Source: Fibrella aestuarina BUZ 2
GTDB taxonomy: Bacteria > Bacteroidota > Bacteroidia > Cytophagales > Spirosomataceae
Length of the DNA stretch: 64,000 nucleotides
Assembly (NCBI RefSeq): GCF_000331105.1
Contig: NC_020054.1
Location: forward strand, 2,794,919-2,858,918
Direction: 5' to 3'
This document shows positions 8,978-18,541 of the stretch, piece by piece. The notes under the pieces are model-generated. The model had not been told where the DNA came from. It did not search any database and saw only the letters and a list, made by a program, of their open reading frames with translations. The translations under genes were made by a program, and so were the position numbers. The number at the start of each line of letters is the position of its first letter. Positions within the stretch are counted from its first letter, which is position 1.

Positions 8978-10285
8978 TCAGTCCCCCTTTACCACCCGGA
9001 AGGTGAGGTTGGCCGTCGCGACGTGGTTGTGCTGATCGTAGGCAAACACAAACAGCCGGTAGGGGCCCGGCGTCGACGGCAGCACAAATGACAGCCGCTG
9101 CCCATTGATGGGCGAGCGCGTCAGGCCTTCGATCGCCGGCATGGCGGTGCCCATAAAATGGGCTTTCTGCTGCGCCTGCGGCTTGATCTCCCAGTGATAC
9201 GTCAACGTATCTCCGTCGGGGTCGGTGGCGAGTACATCGGCTAGCTGGAGCGTCGATGAGGCCGTGAACTCCCGGAAAGGCATCGACTGACCGTTCACGC
9301 GCAGGGCTTTGATAATGGGCGCACGGTTGCTGGGCGACGTACCTGACCATAGCTCCTGCATCAGGCCGACCATTGCCGACTCGCGCCCCGTTTCGTCGAA
9401 TGCGCTGAACCAGGTGCTCGTCTCCTCCTGCTTGTTGCCCCAATAGAAAAAGTACGAACCCAGGCACTTGGGTGGCCGGGAGCCGATATGCTGCTTGTAA
9501 GCCTGTTTCACAAAATCGTATTTCTCCTGGCTGGTCGGCTCAACGGGCGTCACCCAGGGCGACGTACCTGACTCGCCCCAGAACCCTTTGGCACCGTACT
9601 CCGAGAAAATATAGGGGCCTGTCCAGCCGCCTTCCTGAAGCCGCTGGGGCAGCTTATCGATTTCGCCGTACACATTGACCGACAGGATATCGAGGTCGGG
9701 GCAGCGTTCGCGCAACAGCCACACCTCGCGGCTGCTGTCGAGCGAGAGCGCCGTGGTTACCGGGTGCTCGGGGTCGAGTTTGTGCACTAGCTGCATAAGC
9801 CGGTTCATCTCGTCGTAGGCATGCAGGTTGGTGGCATACAGACCCACTTCATTGCCTACGCACCACATCAGCAACGCGGGGTGGTTGCGGTATTTCAACA
9901 CCGTTTGCCGGATGCGTTCCTGCTGTTTCTGAATGGCCTCGCCGTTGTTATAGTCAAACCCTTCGGTCTCCCGCTCGACCCACAGGCCCAGCATCACCGT
10001 CAGGCCGAGTTTCTGGGCTTCGTCGAGCACCCGTTCGGCATCGTTATCGTCCCAAATCCGAATGGAATTGCCGCCGCAGGCTTTCAGGCGATCGAAGTAA
10101 CGTACCCCACCCGCCCCTTCGATGAAATACGGTTTGCCGTGTCGGAGCAGCGTAAAGCCGGTAGCGGTGGATTGCACAGCTGTAGCAGGCTGGCTGGCGT
10201 CGCCCGGAAGGCGTTGTTGGGTTGAGCTGGTATCGTGACAGCCCCCAAGTGTGAGGACGAACAGGCAAAACAGCAACAACCGCAT
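8978..10285 (-). CDS. GH2-family TIM-barrel glycosidase lipoprotein with Ig-like C-terminus
   Basis: The start at 10285 gives 435 residues and a lipoprotein signal (LTLGGC, Cys16). An earlier in-frame ATG at 10345 would add a non-signal leader. The TIM barrel shows NSIRIWDDND, WCVGNEV (acid/base Glu146) and FSEYGAKG (nucleophile Glu229), the GH2 clan-A arrangement. From about residue 340 there is a PKD/Ig-like beta domain (VLATDPDGDTLTYHWEI). It is therefore likely a surface or periplasmic beta-glycosidase. It ends 20 bases from the GT2-GH26 gene, so the two may act on the same exopolysaccharide; that link is inferred from position only. Confidence 0.8.
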   Translation of the reverse strand: MRLLLFCLFVLTLGGCHDTSSTQQRLPGDASQPATAVQSTATGFTLLRHGKPYFIEGAGGVRYFDRLKACGGNSIRIWDDNDAERVLDEAQKLGLTVMLGLWVERETEGFDYNNGEAIQKQQERIRQTVLKYRNHPALLMWCVGNEVGLYATNLHAYDEMNRLMQLVHKLDPEHPVTTALSLDSSREVWLLRERCPDLDILSVNVYGEIDKLPQRLQEGGWTGPYIFSEYGAKGFWGESGTSPWVTPVEPTSQEKYDFVKQAYKQHIGSRPPKCLGSYFFYWGNKQEETSTWFSAFDETGRESAMVGLMQELWSGTSPSNRAPIIKALRVNGQSMPFREFTASSTLQLADVLATDPDGDTLTYHWEIKPQAQQKAHFMGTAMPAIEGLTRSPINGQRLSFVLPSTPGPYRLFVFAYDQHNHVATANLTFRVVKGD

Positions 10286-10464
10286 GATAGATAGGTCAGG
10301 GGAAAACATGCACCTATCTTGACCCATTGCGCTCCAACAAGTCACGTACCATTCAGCAGATTTTTTGGCAGCAGAGCCCCCCCGTTGTCCCTCTCAAGAC
10401 CGCGTAGGGCCGCAAACGAAACGCGCCGGCAGCCGCTCCTGGTGCCTCGTTTCGTGCCCGCCCG

Positions 10465-11121
10465 TTAGTGGATGAGTTCGAACGTCCAGGCAAAGCGGGG
10501 TTGCTGGTGGATTGACCAGAAGGCTTCCGCAATCCGATCGGGCGAGAAATGCTCGTTGCTACCCACACTCCCGTTGATGGTGACGGTGGCCACATGAATG
10601 CCTTGCGGCTCAAGCGTTTGGCGCACACATTCGGCCATCGTTCGGACGGCCGCTTTGCCCACTGACAACGACAGCAGCGGACCCGAGGGGTGGAGGGCCG
10701 ACCCGCCGCCCGTCACTAGCACAGTGCCAGACCCGGCGGCGATCATGGCCGGGCACAAGGCCTGCACGGCTACCAGCAGCCCGCCCCCGTTGATGCGCAT
10801 ATCCTGCATAAACAGGGCTGGGTCGAGCGTCAGGGCGTCGGCTTCGCGGTAGACCGAGGGGTTGTAGTGCAGTACCGTAACGGCGCCCCGTTCATTAACC
10901 GCCTGCTCAAGGCGCCGTCGGAACCCGTCGAAATCGGCTACGTCGGCCGCATACGTCGCCACGTCGACGCCCAATGCAGTAAGCTCAGCGCGTAGCTGAT
11001 CCAGCGAGTCGGGCTTACGGGCCAGCAGCGTAACGCGGAAGCCTTCACGGCCAAACCGCCGGGCTACACCCATCGCTACGCCCGGCCCGGCGCCAATAAT
11101 CAGAAGATGCGGTTGTATCAT
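10465..11121 (-). CDS. SDR-family oxidoreductase lacking the catalytic Tyr
   Basis: The ATG at 11121 (218 residues) places the Rossmann motif near the N-terminus: LLIIGAGPGVAMGVARRF, a variant of GxxxGxG. The middle has the usual DVADFD and HYNPS segments (NAG-like position). In place of YxxxK the sequence reads LSVGK (SLSVGKAAVRT), so the catalytic Tyr is Leu while the Lys is kept. The Ser region is VTGGGSALHP. The fold is clear, but dehydrogenase activity is doubtful. It may be a binding protein or use another chemistry. No operon partner is seen. Confidence 0.75.
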   Translation of the reverse strand: MIQPHLLIIGAGPGVAMGVARRFGREGFRVTLLARKPDSLDQLRAELTALGVDVATYAADVADFDGFRRRLEQAVNERGAVTVLHYNPSVYREADALTLDPALFMQDMRINGGGLLVAVQALCPAMIAAGSGTVLVTGGGSALHPSGPLLSLSVGKAAVRTMAECVRQTLEPQGIHVATVTINGSVGSNEHFSPDRIAEAFWSIHQQPRFAWTFELIH

Positions 11122-11273
11122 ACTTGGTCTGCGAAACACAGTTCGTTGTGGCCGTAAGATACGCACGCAACCAGTTGATTAGAGTAGGCTAATTGCTGGA
11201 AAAGCGCGTGAGCAATTGAGCTGAAGGGGTCTCGACCACGCCAAATGCCTGGGCCGGCTAGGGTAAAGCAACG

Positions 11274-11474
11274 TCATCTACCCGCATATTCATAACCCGC
11301 TGCAATCAGGATTTGGGCGTAGCTGGCGGCCAGCACCCAGATTTTTCCGTTGTTCCCCAGAACGCGAGCCCAATCGGCCGGGCGATCACAGCGGTAGATG
11401 AAGCGAAGTGCATCCGCCACGGAACTGAACTCGGTACGCAGTTTGCCATTAGCGACAATCTGTTGAGCAGTCAT
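11274..11474 (-). CDS. Small hypothetical protein (66 aa)
   Basis: This short frame has codon use like its neighbours and ends in IAAGYEYAGR. It reads as one compact helical domain (MTAQQIVANGKLRTEFSSVA, then a Trp-rich middle WARVLGNNGKIWVLAA). No family is recognised. No promoter match is visible within 60 bases upstream on this strand. The 480 bases that follow on the plus strand hold no gene, so it stands alone. Confidence 0.4.
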   Translation of the reverse strand: MTAQQIVANGKLRTEFSSVADALRFIYRCDRPADWARVLGNNGKIWVLAASYAQILIAAGYEYAGR

Positions 11475-11962
11475 GTAGGTATGTATGGTTCGTTGACAAT
11501 CTGGCTGTAACTTTCTTTTACGTGAAATGGAATGGCTTGGATGTCAATTAGTTGAAGAATAAAAAAGTAAGTAACTAACCTATTTGTCAATCAAGTGACA
11601 CGTACCTCGACTGTATCGACTACGCGGAAACGTAATACGCTCCCGTCAAAAAATGGGTAAATCAACCGGGGTCAACTACCTGCTGGGTTCGAAGGCCCAA
11701 CTGAGTCGCGACACTAGTTAATTCCCGCCGAAAGGAGTTTGTTACGTACCTGACGAAATACTTTGATAGAGCTAACCTATTGTTTTTCAATCCACGAAGG
11801 GAAAGGTAAGCCTTCACTTGTGCTTTCCTAAACCAGTTCGTTTCTGGAAACGGGTGGCGTCGGTGCCACCCCTATTTCGTTGTGTTTTCCGCTTCCAGAA
11901 TTGGGTTTCCGTAAGCAAGTTCCACTATCTTGTAAACGGATGGCAAAATTGGAAACAACCCG
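11475..11962. other. Gene-free stretch beside a decayed recombinase
   Basis: No convincing reading frame is seen. The stretch has two short inverted repeats: TGTCA-atcaag-TGACA at about 11587-11602, and a GGGTGGC/GCCACCC hairpin at about 11849-11868. Being next to a broken serine recombinase, it could hold the worn remains of its recombination site, but nothing here proves that. Confidence 0.4.
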
Positions 11963-12340
11963 ATGATTTTTGGCTATTACCGAGTATGCACCCAGGATCG
12001 GCAAACCGACGTCTTTGAGCGAGCATGTTGCCCGAAGCGCTTTATCGAAAAAGCCGACGGTGCCAAAATGAACCACCACCAACTACAGATGCTGCCTGAG
12101 CAACTGCGTTCTGGTGATACGTTCATGGTAATAAAGCTCGGGCGGCCCGGACGTAGCCTTCAGCGCCTGATCGATATTGCCCACGAACTGGAAGAGGGTG
12201 GGGTTGACTTCGTTTCCGTTCAGGATAACATTAATACCAGCCCTGCAACAGGCACAAAGTTGGGCAGTGGTTCTGGAACGTTAGTCAGGCACTTACACCC
12301 TAGAGGCGCATCAGATGATGCCAAGCAATTAGTACGCTAG
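11963..12340 (+). pseudogene. Decayed serine recombinase (resolvase/invertase) fragment
   Basis: The 125-codon frame aligns by eye with the N-terminal catalytic domain of resolvases: GYYRVCTQD (for GYARVSTQD), FIEKADGAK, MLPEQLRSGDTFMVIKLGRP (for WKLDRLGRS) and DFVSVQDNINTS. The nucleophile Ser is Cys, the LDRLGRS Asp-Arg pair is altered, and similarity stops at SPATGTK, after which the frame reads nonsense. The helix E and DNA-binding HTH region are missing. It is most likely the remnant of a transposon or integron-like element. Confidence 0.75.
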
Positions 12341-12414
12341 ACGTATACCTTCAACGATAGCCCGTAGCCGTATACGCTTTTTTACCACGACAAGATTATT
12401 GGTCAATTCAGCCA

Positions 12415-13746
12415 GTGGAAACAAACACGATTATTAAACTGCCATCTGCACGGGTTAAGGCCTTTTTAAAGCGCCTTCAGCAATTAGCCTGGCTCGAGTT
12501 ATTCGAAAAGTGGTTTGGCGTTGGAACAAAATTATTGTGGCTCACGCTCTTTGTTGCCTTTAGCGTGTACCTCCGCAAAGAATACAAGCGGAATATCTTC
12601 TATGTACAGGATTTCAAGGTGCCTCCTGCTTGGGTAGAGCAGGGCTACAGCGGCGAAGTGGTCAAGCAAGCCATCCTCGACGAGATCGACAAGATTATGA
12701 ATGGCATGTATGCCAATGATAAGTCCATGATCGGTAGCAACGAGGATAAAACGGAGCTTTTGAATGAGCTTACCGTTGAGGGGTTTAACCTTAAAGCCGT
12801 AACCAAATCTATCCTGGCGCTCTTGGGCAAAAAAGATAAAAGCATTGGGGGCTACATTACGCTCAGTGATTCTACCCAAACGGTAGCAATACAGGTTACC
12901 GACCAGATCACGCAGCCGTTATCCGTTGAGCAGAACGAACCCGCTCAACACCTGATTCACAAAGCCGCGATGGAAATTATGAAGGTGCGGTCGCCCAAAG
13001 CGCTGATCACCTATTACATGGTGAAAAAAGACAACGCTATGGTTGACAAGACGTATGCGTATTTGAGAAAACACCGGGAGTTGATGAACGATTATTTTTT
13101 CTACATGACCTCGGTTGCCGTTGCCTTGAACAGCCAAAACTATGAGGATGCTTTTGCTTGGACGGATAGTGCCGCTACGCGGTTTCCAAATGATAGATTA
13201 GCTTATTACACCCGGGCCGAAATCTACATGACCTTGGCTTATCATGCGAAAGCAGATGCCCCGACGATCCAGAAGTATAAACGCTTGTTTATCGAGAATA
13301 TGCGTAAAGCCAGCGAGCCAGGCCTGCCGTCAGAAGCAGTCGAGTTGCCCCAGACGGCCAATCGGTATTTAGCCAACTTCTATACCAACGAAAATGATTT
13401 TAAGTCGCTGGTTGATCTGGTTGAGCGGAACCAGATGGAGCAAACGCTGAGCGCGCCTCTGAATAACGGGCTAGCATATGCCTACTTGAGTCAGAAGAAG
13501 TATAAGAAGGCCGAGGAGGCCCTCAGAAGAGCGACGTTTCAGGCACCCAATATCGGTGACTATTGGGACTCGCTAGCTGAGCTATACAGCATTCAAGGTA
13601 ACGATTCAGCAGCCGTTATCAACCTAACTAAGGCGCTGGGATCTCCACAAAAATCAGAAGTAGTCTCAGCGAAGGCCTATCAAACAGATACTCGCTGGGG
13701 GCGATTGCGAAAGCGCCCCGATTTTCAGCAGCTACTGAACCGATAG
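12415..13746 (+). CDS. Membrane-anchored TPR-repeat protein
   Basis: This 443-residue protein begins with GTG at 12415. One membrane helix lies at about residues 37-53 (TKLLWLTLFVAFSVYL), followed by a 150-residue alpha/beta region. From about residue 200 to the end there are helical pairs with TPR character (DAFAWTDSAATRFPNDRLAY, YKKAEEALRRATFQAPNIGD and NDSAAVINLTKAL). TPR arrays bind proteins, so a scaffolding role at the membrane is likely, but no partner is suggested by the neighbours. It lies just downstream of the decayed recombinase and may have moved with that element. Confidence 0.6.
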   Translation: METNTIIKLPSARVKAFLKRLQQLAWLELFEKWFGVGTKLLWLTLFVAFSVYLRKEYKRNIFYVQDFKVPPAWVEQGYSGEVVKQAILDEIDKIMNGMYANDKSMIGSNEDKTELLNELTVEGFNLKAVTKSILALLGKKDKSIGGYITLSDSTQTVAIQVTDQITQPLSVEQNEPAQHLIHKAAMEIMKVRSPKALITYYMVKKDNAMVDKTYAYLRKHRELMNDYFFYMTSVAVALNSQNYEDAFAWTDSAATRFPNDRLAYYTRAEIYMTLAYHAKADAPTIQKYKRLFIENMRKASEPGLPSEAVELPQTANRYLANFYTNENDFKSLVDLVERNQMEQTLSAPLNNGLAYAYLSQKKYKKAEEALRRATFQAPNIGDYWDSLAELYSIQGNDSAAVINLTKALGSPQKSEVVSAKAYQTDTRWGRLRKRPDFQQLLNR

Positions 13747-13926
13747 TAGCCTACTAGCTGCCTATATAGTTTTACCTTAGTGCGGGTTATGGTTGGTTTT
13801 AGGACTTCTTACGAAACACGCCTATACGATTACTGAGAAGAGTAAACTTTGCGGCAGATACCAAGACAGCGCCCCTAATTACGCTAAAGCGGCTTACTGT
13901 AAACGTTGGTATGTGTTGTGATAGAG

Positions 13927-13969
13927 GCAATGGCAACCTGACTAATCAGGTTGCCATTGCACTTTTTTT
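13927..13969 (+). terminator. Intrinsic terminator
   Basis: GCAATGGCAACCTGA and its exact complement form a 15-bp stem with a 4-base loop (CTAA), followed by a run of seven T. It lies about 180 bases after the TPR gene. A second small inverted repeat (ACAACCTC/GAGGTTGT) follows near 13988-14009. The rest of 13747-14110 shows no gene. Confidence 0.85.
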
Positions 13970-14110
13970 CAAGATAAGCCGTATACACAACCTCATGTAA
14001 AGAGGTTGTTCTGAGACAGTTCAAGGAGTCTAGCGCCGAAGCGGCCATCTAAAGCGAATAGTCAACGCATTGGATGTACCCGTTAACGAAAGCCAAAACG
14101 AGGCGATGTG

Positions 14111-16768
14111 TCACTTCTTCTGCTGAGATAGAAACGTAATCAATGAGGCGAATTCTTCGTAGGATAACGAATTCGCCAAGCCAGTCGGCATCATTGAATT
14201 CTCCATCTCTTTACGGGAAACCACCTCAGACGCTTTAAGTGTGTAGACTTTCCCCGTGATGTCGCGCATGACAATCCGGTTAGCCGATTCTTCGGTGACG
14301 AAGCCCGTGTAGCTCTTATTGCCTTTAGCCGTGATGAATACCGTGGCGAAGCCCTGCGAGATGGATGCGTCCGGCTTGAGAATGGATTCAGCAATCTGCT
14401 CGCGGGTCATGATTGACCCAATCTGCCCCATGAACGGGCCTTTCATGGGCTCGTTTTTGTTGAGACTGTGGCAGGCAATACATCCCTGTTGCGCGAACAA
14501 GGTTTTGCCCAAGGCCGCGTCCCCTTTGATGTTACCCATGGCCAGCATGACGTCCTCAATCGACGACTCGCCAATCTGCCCTTTCTTAGTTCTGATTTTT
14601 TCCAGGTCAACCTTGGGCTCCTCTTTGGCGATGACGGTTTCCTCGACGCCAAACTCAGGGATTTCCAGCCGAAGCCGGCTGTTCAGTTCGGTAAAAAAGG
14701 GCTTCTGATCACTCTTTTTCCACTCCTCGATGAGCCAAGTTTTGATCTGTGGTGACGACGCCCAATCAATAGCGCGGTAGTAGGGACCGTGAGTGTCAGG
14801 ACGCGTGCTCCACCACCACGAACCATCGTAATCAGCTTCTTTTTTGTAAAGCCGGGCCACGGCTGTTAAGAGCTTGGCTTTCTGGGCAGCATCGGTTGTT
14901 TTGGTATACGCCATCAGCAACCCATTTACCGCTTTCGGGTCATGCATATACTGCAACGCCCAAAGAGCCAGCGTCGATTGATTCGTATTGAGGGCGTTGA
15001 CGCAGGCGTCGACCGCCTGCAGGTTAACCAGCGCCCGTACCGCCAGGTGAGCCGGAATAATGGCCGAATTGGGGGTAGCATGCGGCCCTTCGGTGCCTGA
15101 TGCGGGCGTCACGAACGAATCGGGCATACGTACCTGTAGTAAGGCTTGCGCCGCTTCGGGCTTGCCCAGGCGGCCAAGGCCAATTATGGCCGCGGTCTGA
15201 ACGCGGGGCGAGGAACTGGTCAGGCCCGCCAGGAATGGCTCAAGCGGTACGTTTGCAGCGAGTGTCTTGCGGTCAGCCAGGGCGCGCAGCGCATATTCCT
15301 GCATCGTTTCGTCAGCCGTTAGTTTGACCAGATTGGGTATTCCGGCATTACCAGCTGACTGAGCATACGTGTACATGGCCGCAATGCGACCAGGTAGGGC
15401 TAACTGTTTATCGGTAGCAATCGACCAAACTGTTTTCGGTACGCTGGCATCGGCTCGGCCCAACAACTCCTGCTGAGCCGCCAGCCGGGCCACAGCACTG
15501 TTGGAGCGCAGCAACTGAACCAGTTTTTTGACCGACATTTTCTTCACATTGCTAAAGGGTACGTATGTCCAGTCTTTCGGAACGGCCCGGGCTACGTACC
15601 CTTTGCCAGGGTTTCCGGTATAGCCAGCGCCGTCCCAGGCGGCCAGGTACATCCGCCCGGAGCCATCGATATCGACATCGGTGATCTGAGGGAGTTTGAT
15701 GAAGGCTTCCTCTTTTTGCACAAAGCTGGCTCCGTCGCTTGTCACCCGGTGCAGGTAAAGCTGGTTGCGGCCCCAATCAGCCATCATTGGTACATGGTTG
15801 TATTTTTCGGGCCATGAAGGTTCATCCATGTAGAGCGAACCGGTGCCGGACCCCCCGCCCACGTCGACTAGCGCTGGAATAATTTCGTTCGTAAAGTGCT
15901 TGAAAAGAGCGGGATAGCCGTACTCGCCCGATTGAATGTGGTGTGAGAACCGAATGTTCCAGCCGCCTCCGTCATTGGTGTTGTCGCGGGTAAACGTATT
16001 CATGTACGGATCGATGGCTACGTCGTAGATGTTCCGGGTACCGTGCGTGTATACCTCCATTTCGGTCCCATCGGGCCGCACCCGGACAATACCGCCCCCC
16101 AGCATAGTCAGTTCTTTGCCTGTCCGATCAACTGCCTTGTGAAACCCAAAATCACCCACTGCAATGTATACCCAGCCATCAATGCCCATCCGAATGCCAT
16201 TGGTGGCGTGGTCCGTACCGCGCTTCTGGATAAAGTTTACGTTGCTGATATGCTGGATCAGGGGTTTGGACGGTCCGTCGGCGACTCCATCCTGGTTTTT
16301 ATCCTCGAAAACGACCAGATCCATGCCGGTTGCTTTCTTTGTTTCCGGCGAAAAGGTGGTGTGCAGCACCAGTAATTGATCGCCCAGCGGCAGAATTCCC
16401 CGTGGATTATCGACCTGAGCGAATTCCGTATGGCTGTCCATCTGCCCATCATTATTTGCATCGATGAGCCGCACGATGCTTCCTTTACCGGGCTCTTTGC
16501 CCAGCGATCCCATTTTATCGACGCCCACGTACACTTCCCCCGTAGGCGCCACGGCTAAGCAGGCCGGGCTAGGCGTTAGCGATGGGCCTGCGAAGGCATT
16601 TAACAGTAGCTCATCGGGCCAACTGGCCGCTTTCAACAAGGTATCAGCTCCTTGCCGAAGCGGCGATCCATTCATTTTGTAGGACGTTGACTCCCTGCTT
16701 ATCATTCCAGCCATTAACCCGAGGGTGGCAACCCCTACTCCTACTACTACAATTGACCGTAACATCAT
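14111..16768 (-). CDS. PVC-type heme-binding protein: beta-propeller, HEAT repeats and C-terminal cytochrome c
   Basis: This 885-residue exported protein has an N-terminal signal or anchor (residues 5-22). Residues about 50-410 form a sorbosone/glucose-dehydrogenase-like beta-propeller (GSIVRLIDANNDG, NGIRMGIDGWVYIAVGDFG, THGTRNIYDVAIDP). Residues about 420-640 are HEAT-like repeats. A single c-type heme site CIACH is at 763-767, with a likely Met ligand in SMMPTG near 860. This layout is typical of membrane-bound dehydrogenase-domain proteins of Planctomycetes and Bacteroidota, probably oxidising sugars or their breakdown products in the periplasm. The substrate is unknown. Confidence 0.85.
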   Translation of the reverse strand: MMLRSIVVVGVGVATLGLMAGMISRESTSYKMNGSPLRQGADTLLKAASWPDELLLNAFAGPSLTPSPACLAVAPTGEVYVGVDKMGSLGKEPGKGSIVRLIDANNDGQMDSHTEFAQVDNPRGILPLGDQLLVLHTTFSPETKKATGMDLVVFEDKNQDGVADGPSKPLIQHISNVNFIQKRGTDHATNGIRMGIDGWVYIAVGDFGFHKAVDRTGKELTMLGGGIVRVRPDGTEMEVYTHGTRNIYDVAIDPYMNTFTRDNTNDGGGWNIRFSHHIQSGEYGYPALFKHFTNEIIPALVDVGGGSGTGSLYMDEPSWPEKYNHVPMMADWGRNQLYLHRVTSDGASFVQKEEAFIKLPQITDVDIDGSGRMYLAAWDGAGYTGNPGKGYVARAVPKDWTYVPFSNVKKMSVKKLVQLLRSNSAVARLAAQQELLGRADASVPKTVWSIATDKQLALPGRIAAMYTYAQSAGNAGIPNLVKLTADETMQEYALRALADRKTLAANVPLEPFLAGLTSSSPRVQTAAIIGLGRLGKPEAAQALLQVRMPDSFVTPASGTEGPHATPNSAIIPAHLAVRALVNLQAVDACVNALNTNQSTLALWALQYMHDPKAVNGLLMAYTKTTDAAQKAKLLTAVARLYKKEADYDGSWWWSTRPDTHGPYYRAIDWASSPQIKTWLIEEWKKSDQKPFFTELNSRLRLEIPEFGVEETVIAKEEPKVDLEKIRTKKGQIGESSIEDVMLAMGNIKGDAALGKTLFAQQGCIACHSLNKNEPMKGPFMGQIGSIMTREQIAESILKPDASISQGFATVFITAKGNKSYTGFVTEESANRIVMRDITGKVYTLKASEVVSRKEMENSMMPTGLANSLSYEEFASLITFLSQQKK

Positions 16769-16995
16769 TGATTTTAATCCAGTGAACCTGCTTACCTAAG
16801 TAGCACCAGGGGCATTACCTACTTGATAAGTATGGTGTGAATGTTCCTTTTTTTCTTTTTGGATCGGTACCGATCTGCCCCAACTTGCCACGAAGGAGGT
16901 GTATCGTACACGACTGATGGAATTTGGCAGTTGGTAAAAAACACAGTCTCATCATTCACCTGGTCAACCAACGTGATTCCGTGCTTATTTTGAGT

Positions 16996-17571
16996 ATGAA
17001 TCGACTGCTCAACAGCATTCAGCACTATATTCCCCTCTCCTCAGCGGATGAAGCGATCATTGCTACGTTAGTTCGTCGACATACGTTTACGAAGGGCGAA
17101 CACCTGTTGCAGGCTGGGCAGGTCTGCAAAAGCGTCTTCTTTATTGAGAAGGGCCTGGTCCGCTATTATACCAGTATCGAGGGGGAAGAGAAGACCAGCT
17201 ACTTTAACAAAGAGGGCGAATTCGTATGTGATTACGCCAGCTTTCTGCCCCAGAAGCCTTCCCTAACCAACATTCAGGTTCTGGAAGACGCTACCATCTA
17301 CAGTATCAGCCAGGCTAATATGGACCTGTTGTACCAACAGGTTGAACAGGGGGAACGGTTTGGCCGGCTGGCCATCAGCGAGGTTTTTGTGAGCGCTATT
17401 CACCAGATCAACTCCCTCTACACCGACCCACCCGAGGTACGTTATCAGACGTTTCTGGCCCGGTTCCCCGAGATAGCCCAGCGCATTCCCCAATATTACA
17501 TTGCCTCCTATGTAGGCATCAAGCCCCAATCCCTGAGCCGCATTCGAAAACGAATGGCTCAGGCGCATTAA
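16996..17571 (+). CDS. Crp/Fnr-family transcriptional regulator
   Basis: The start at 16996 gives 191 residues; the in-frame leader back to 16924 is not protein-like. Residues about 10-125 form the cNMP-binding beta-roll (HTFTKGEHLLQAGQVCKSVF and a FFIEKGLVRYYTS strand pair). The C-terminal HTH is short (YIASYVGIKPQSLSRIRKRM), as in the many Bacteroidota Crp-like proteins that lack clear cAMP-binding residues. It may govern the two membrane-protein genes that follow 75 bases downstream, where an inverted repeat lies in the gap. Confidence 0.88.
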   Translation: MNRLLNSIQHYIPLSSADEAIIATLVRRHTFTKGEHLLQAGQVCKSVFFIEKGLVRYYTSIEGEEKTSYFNKEGEFVCDYASFLPQKPSLTNIQVLEDATIYSISQANMDLLYQQVEQGERFGRLAISEVFVSAIHQINSLYTDPPEVRYQTFLARFPEIAQRIPQYYIASYVGIKPQSLSRIRKRMAQAH

Positions 17572-17608
17572 TTAACTTGGGTGAACGAGGGGCGGTTTTT
17601 GGGTGGTG

Positions 17609-17638
17609 AGCTTTGTGATCAAAATCGAACACAAAGCT
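17609..17638. promoter_or_regulatory. Inverted repeat before the DUF4267 gene
   Basis: AGCTTTGTG (17609-17617) and CACAAAGCT (17630-17638) are perfect 9-bp arms with a 12-base spacer, ending 7 bases before the start at 17646. It could be an operator, perhaps for the adjacent Crp-type protein, or a leader hairpin. Confidence 0.4.
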
Positions 17639-17645
17639 TATTACT

Positions 17646-18065
17646 ATGAAAACAGACTATGCACTGGCCCCCTGGGGCTGGCGGTCGCCATCCTACTGGA
17701 TGATCCTGCCCATCGCGCTGGGAATTCTCTTCATTGGTCTCCGATTCTTGTTGGCCCCCCAGATCAGTATGGACGATTTCGGGATACGGCCCTTGACTGA
17801 TTCAGCCCTTGCCTATGGCCGCATCAAGGGGATACGCGATATTTTTTCGGGAATAGCCTTACTGGCTTTATGGCTGACCCGAATGAAAAAGGCGGCCGCG
17901 TGCGTGTTTACGGCTGCCAGCATCATCCCCTTTACGGACTGTCTGCTACTCTACCAACAGAACGGAGTGGACTTACCCCGCCTGCTGGTTCACGGCGGTA
18001 CGGCCGTGTACATGGTCATCACGAGTTATTTTTTATTCAGTAAGTCTAAACAATTAACTGCCTGA
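17646..18065 (+). CDS. DUF4267-like four-helix membrane protein
   Basis: This 139-residue protein has four hydrophobic segments (about 19-36, 64-77, 83-97, 112-130). The pattern FLLAPQ...DFGIRPL and the RIKGIRDIFSGIALL segment resemble DUF4267 membrane proteins, which have no known function. Its stop overlaps the next start (TGATG), so the two are very probably translated together. It sits downstream of a Crp-type regulator in the same direction. Confidence 0.7.
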   Translation: MKTDYALAPWGWRSPSYWMILPIALGILFIGLRFLLAPQISMDDFGIRPLTDSALAYGRIKGIRDIFSGIALLALWLTRMKKAAACVFTAASIIPFTDCLLLYQQNGVDLPRLLVHGGTAVYMVITSYFLFSKSKQLTA

Positions 18066-18541
18066 TGGATGCATTCACGCTCCGACAGGTGTTGCTAGTG
18101 CTGCACCTGTCGGGTCTGGTCATAATGGCTGGCACCACGATTACTGAGTGGGTCGTGTTTCGCTCGTTCCTAGGCCTGTTGACAAAGCAGGATAAGGCAG
18201 CCCTCAGCCTTTTCAGCCTGCTGTCGGGTTTAGGCCGACTCTTATTGGTCGGCGGGGGCATACTGTTACTTTCCGGGATTGGCCTGACGATACTCAGTGA
18301 GGGCGTCTATTTACAGCAGCTCTGGCTGCAAGTAAAGCTGGGGTTAATCTTGCTGCTGCCGCTGAATGGGCTGCTGGTGGGCAGCCCGCAAATGAAGCAG
18401 ATAAGAAACAGCCTTCTATCGGAGGGGATCAGTCTGCCTGTAGCGATCCAGCCTGCGGTTACGAAGCTGACTTGGTTTCATAGCAGTCAGTTACTGGTGT
18501 TTTTTACCATTATCATCTTGGCGGTCTTTAGATTCATCTAG
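18065..18541 (+). CDS. DUF2269-like integral membrane protein
   Basis: This 158-residue protein has four membrane helices. The first carries a His in LVLHLSGLVIMAG, a pattern seen in DUF2269 and copper-resistance-D-like small membrane proteins, where paired His residues may bind heme or metal. A second His is at LTWFHSSQLLV in the last helix. It overlaps the preceding DUF4267-like gene by one base. Function is unknown; the conserved helix-borne His residues are the only clue. Confidence 0.6.
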   Translation: MDAFTLRQVLLVLHLSGLVIMAGTTITEWVVFRSFLGLLTKQDKAALSLFSLLSGLGRLLLVGGGILLLSGIGLTILSEGVYLQQLWLQVKLGLILLLPLNGLLVGSPQMKQIRNSLLSEGISLPVAIQPAVTKLTWFHSSQLLVFFTIIILAVFRFI

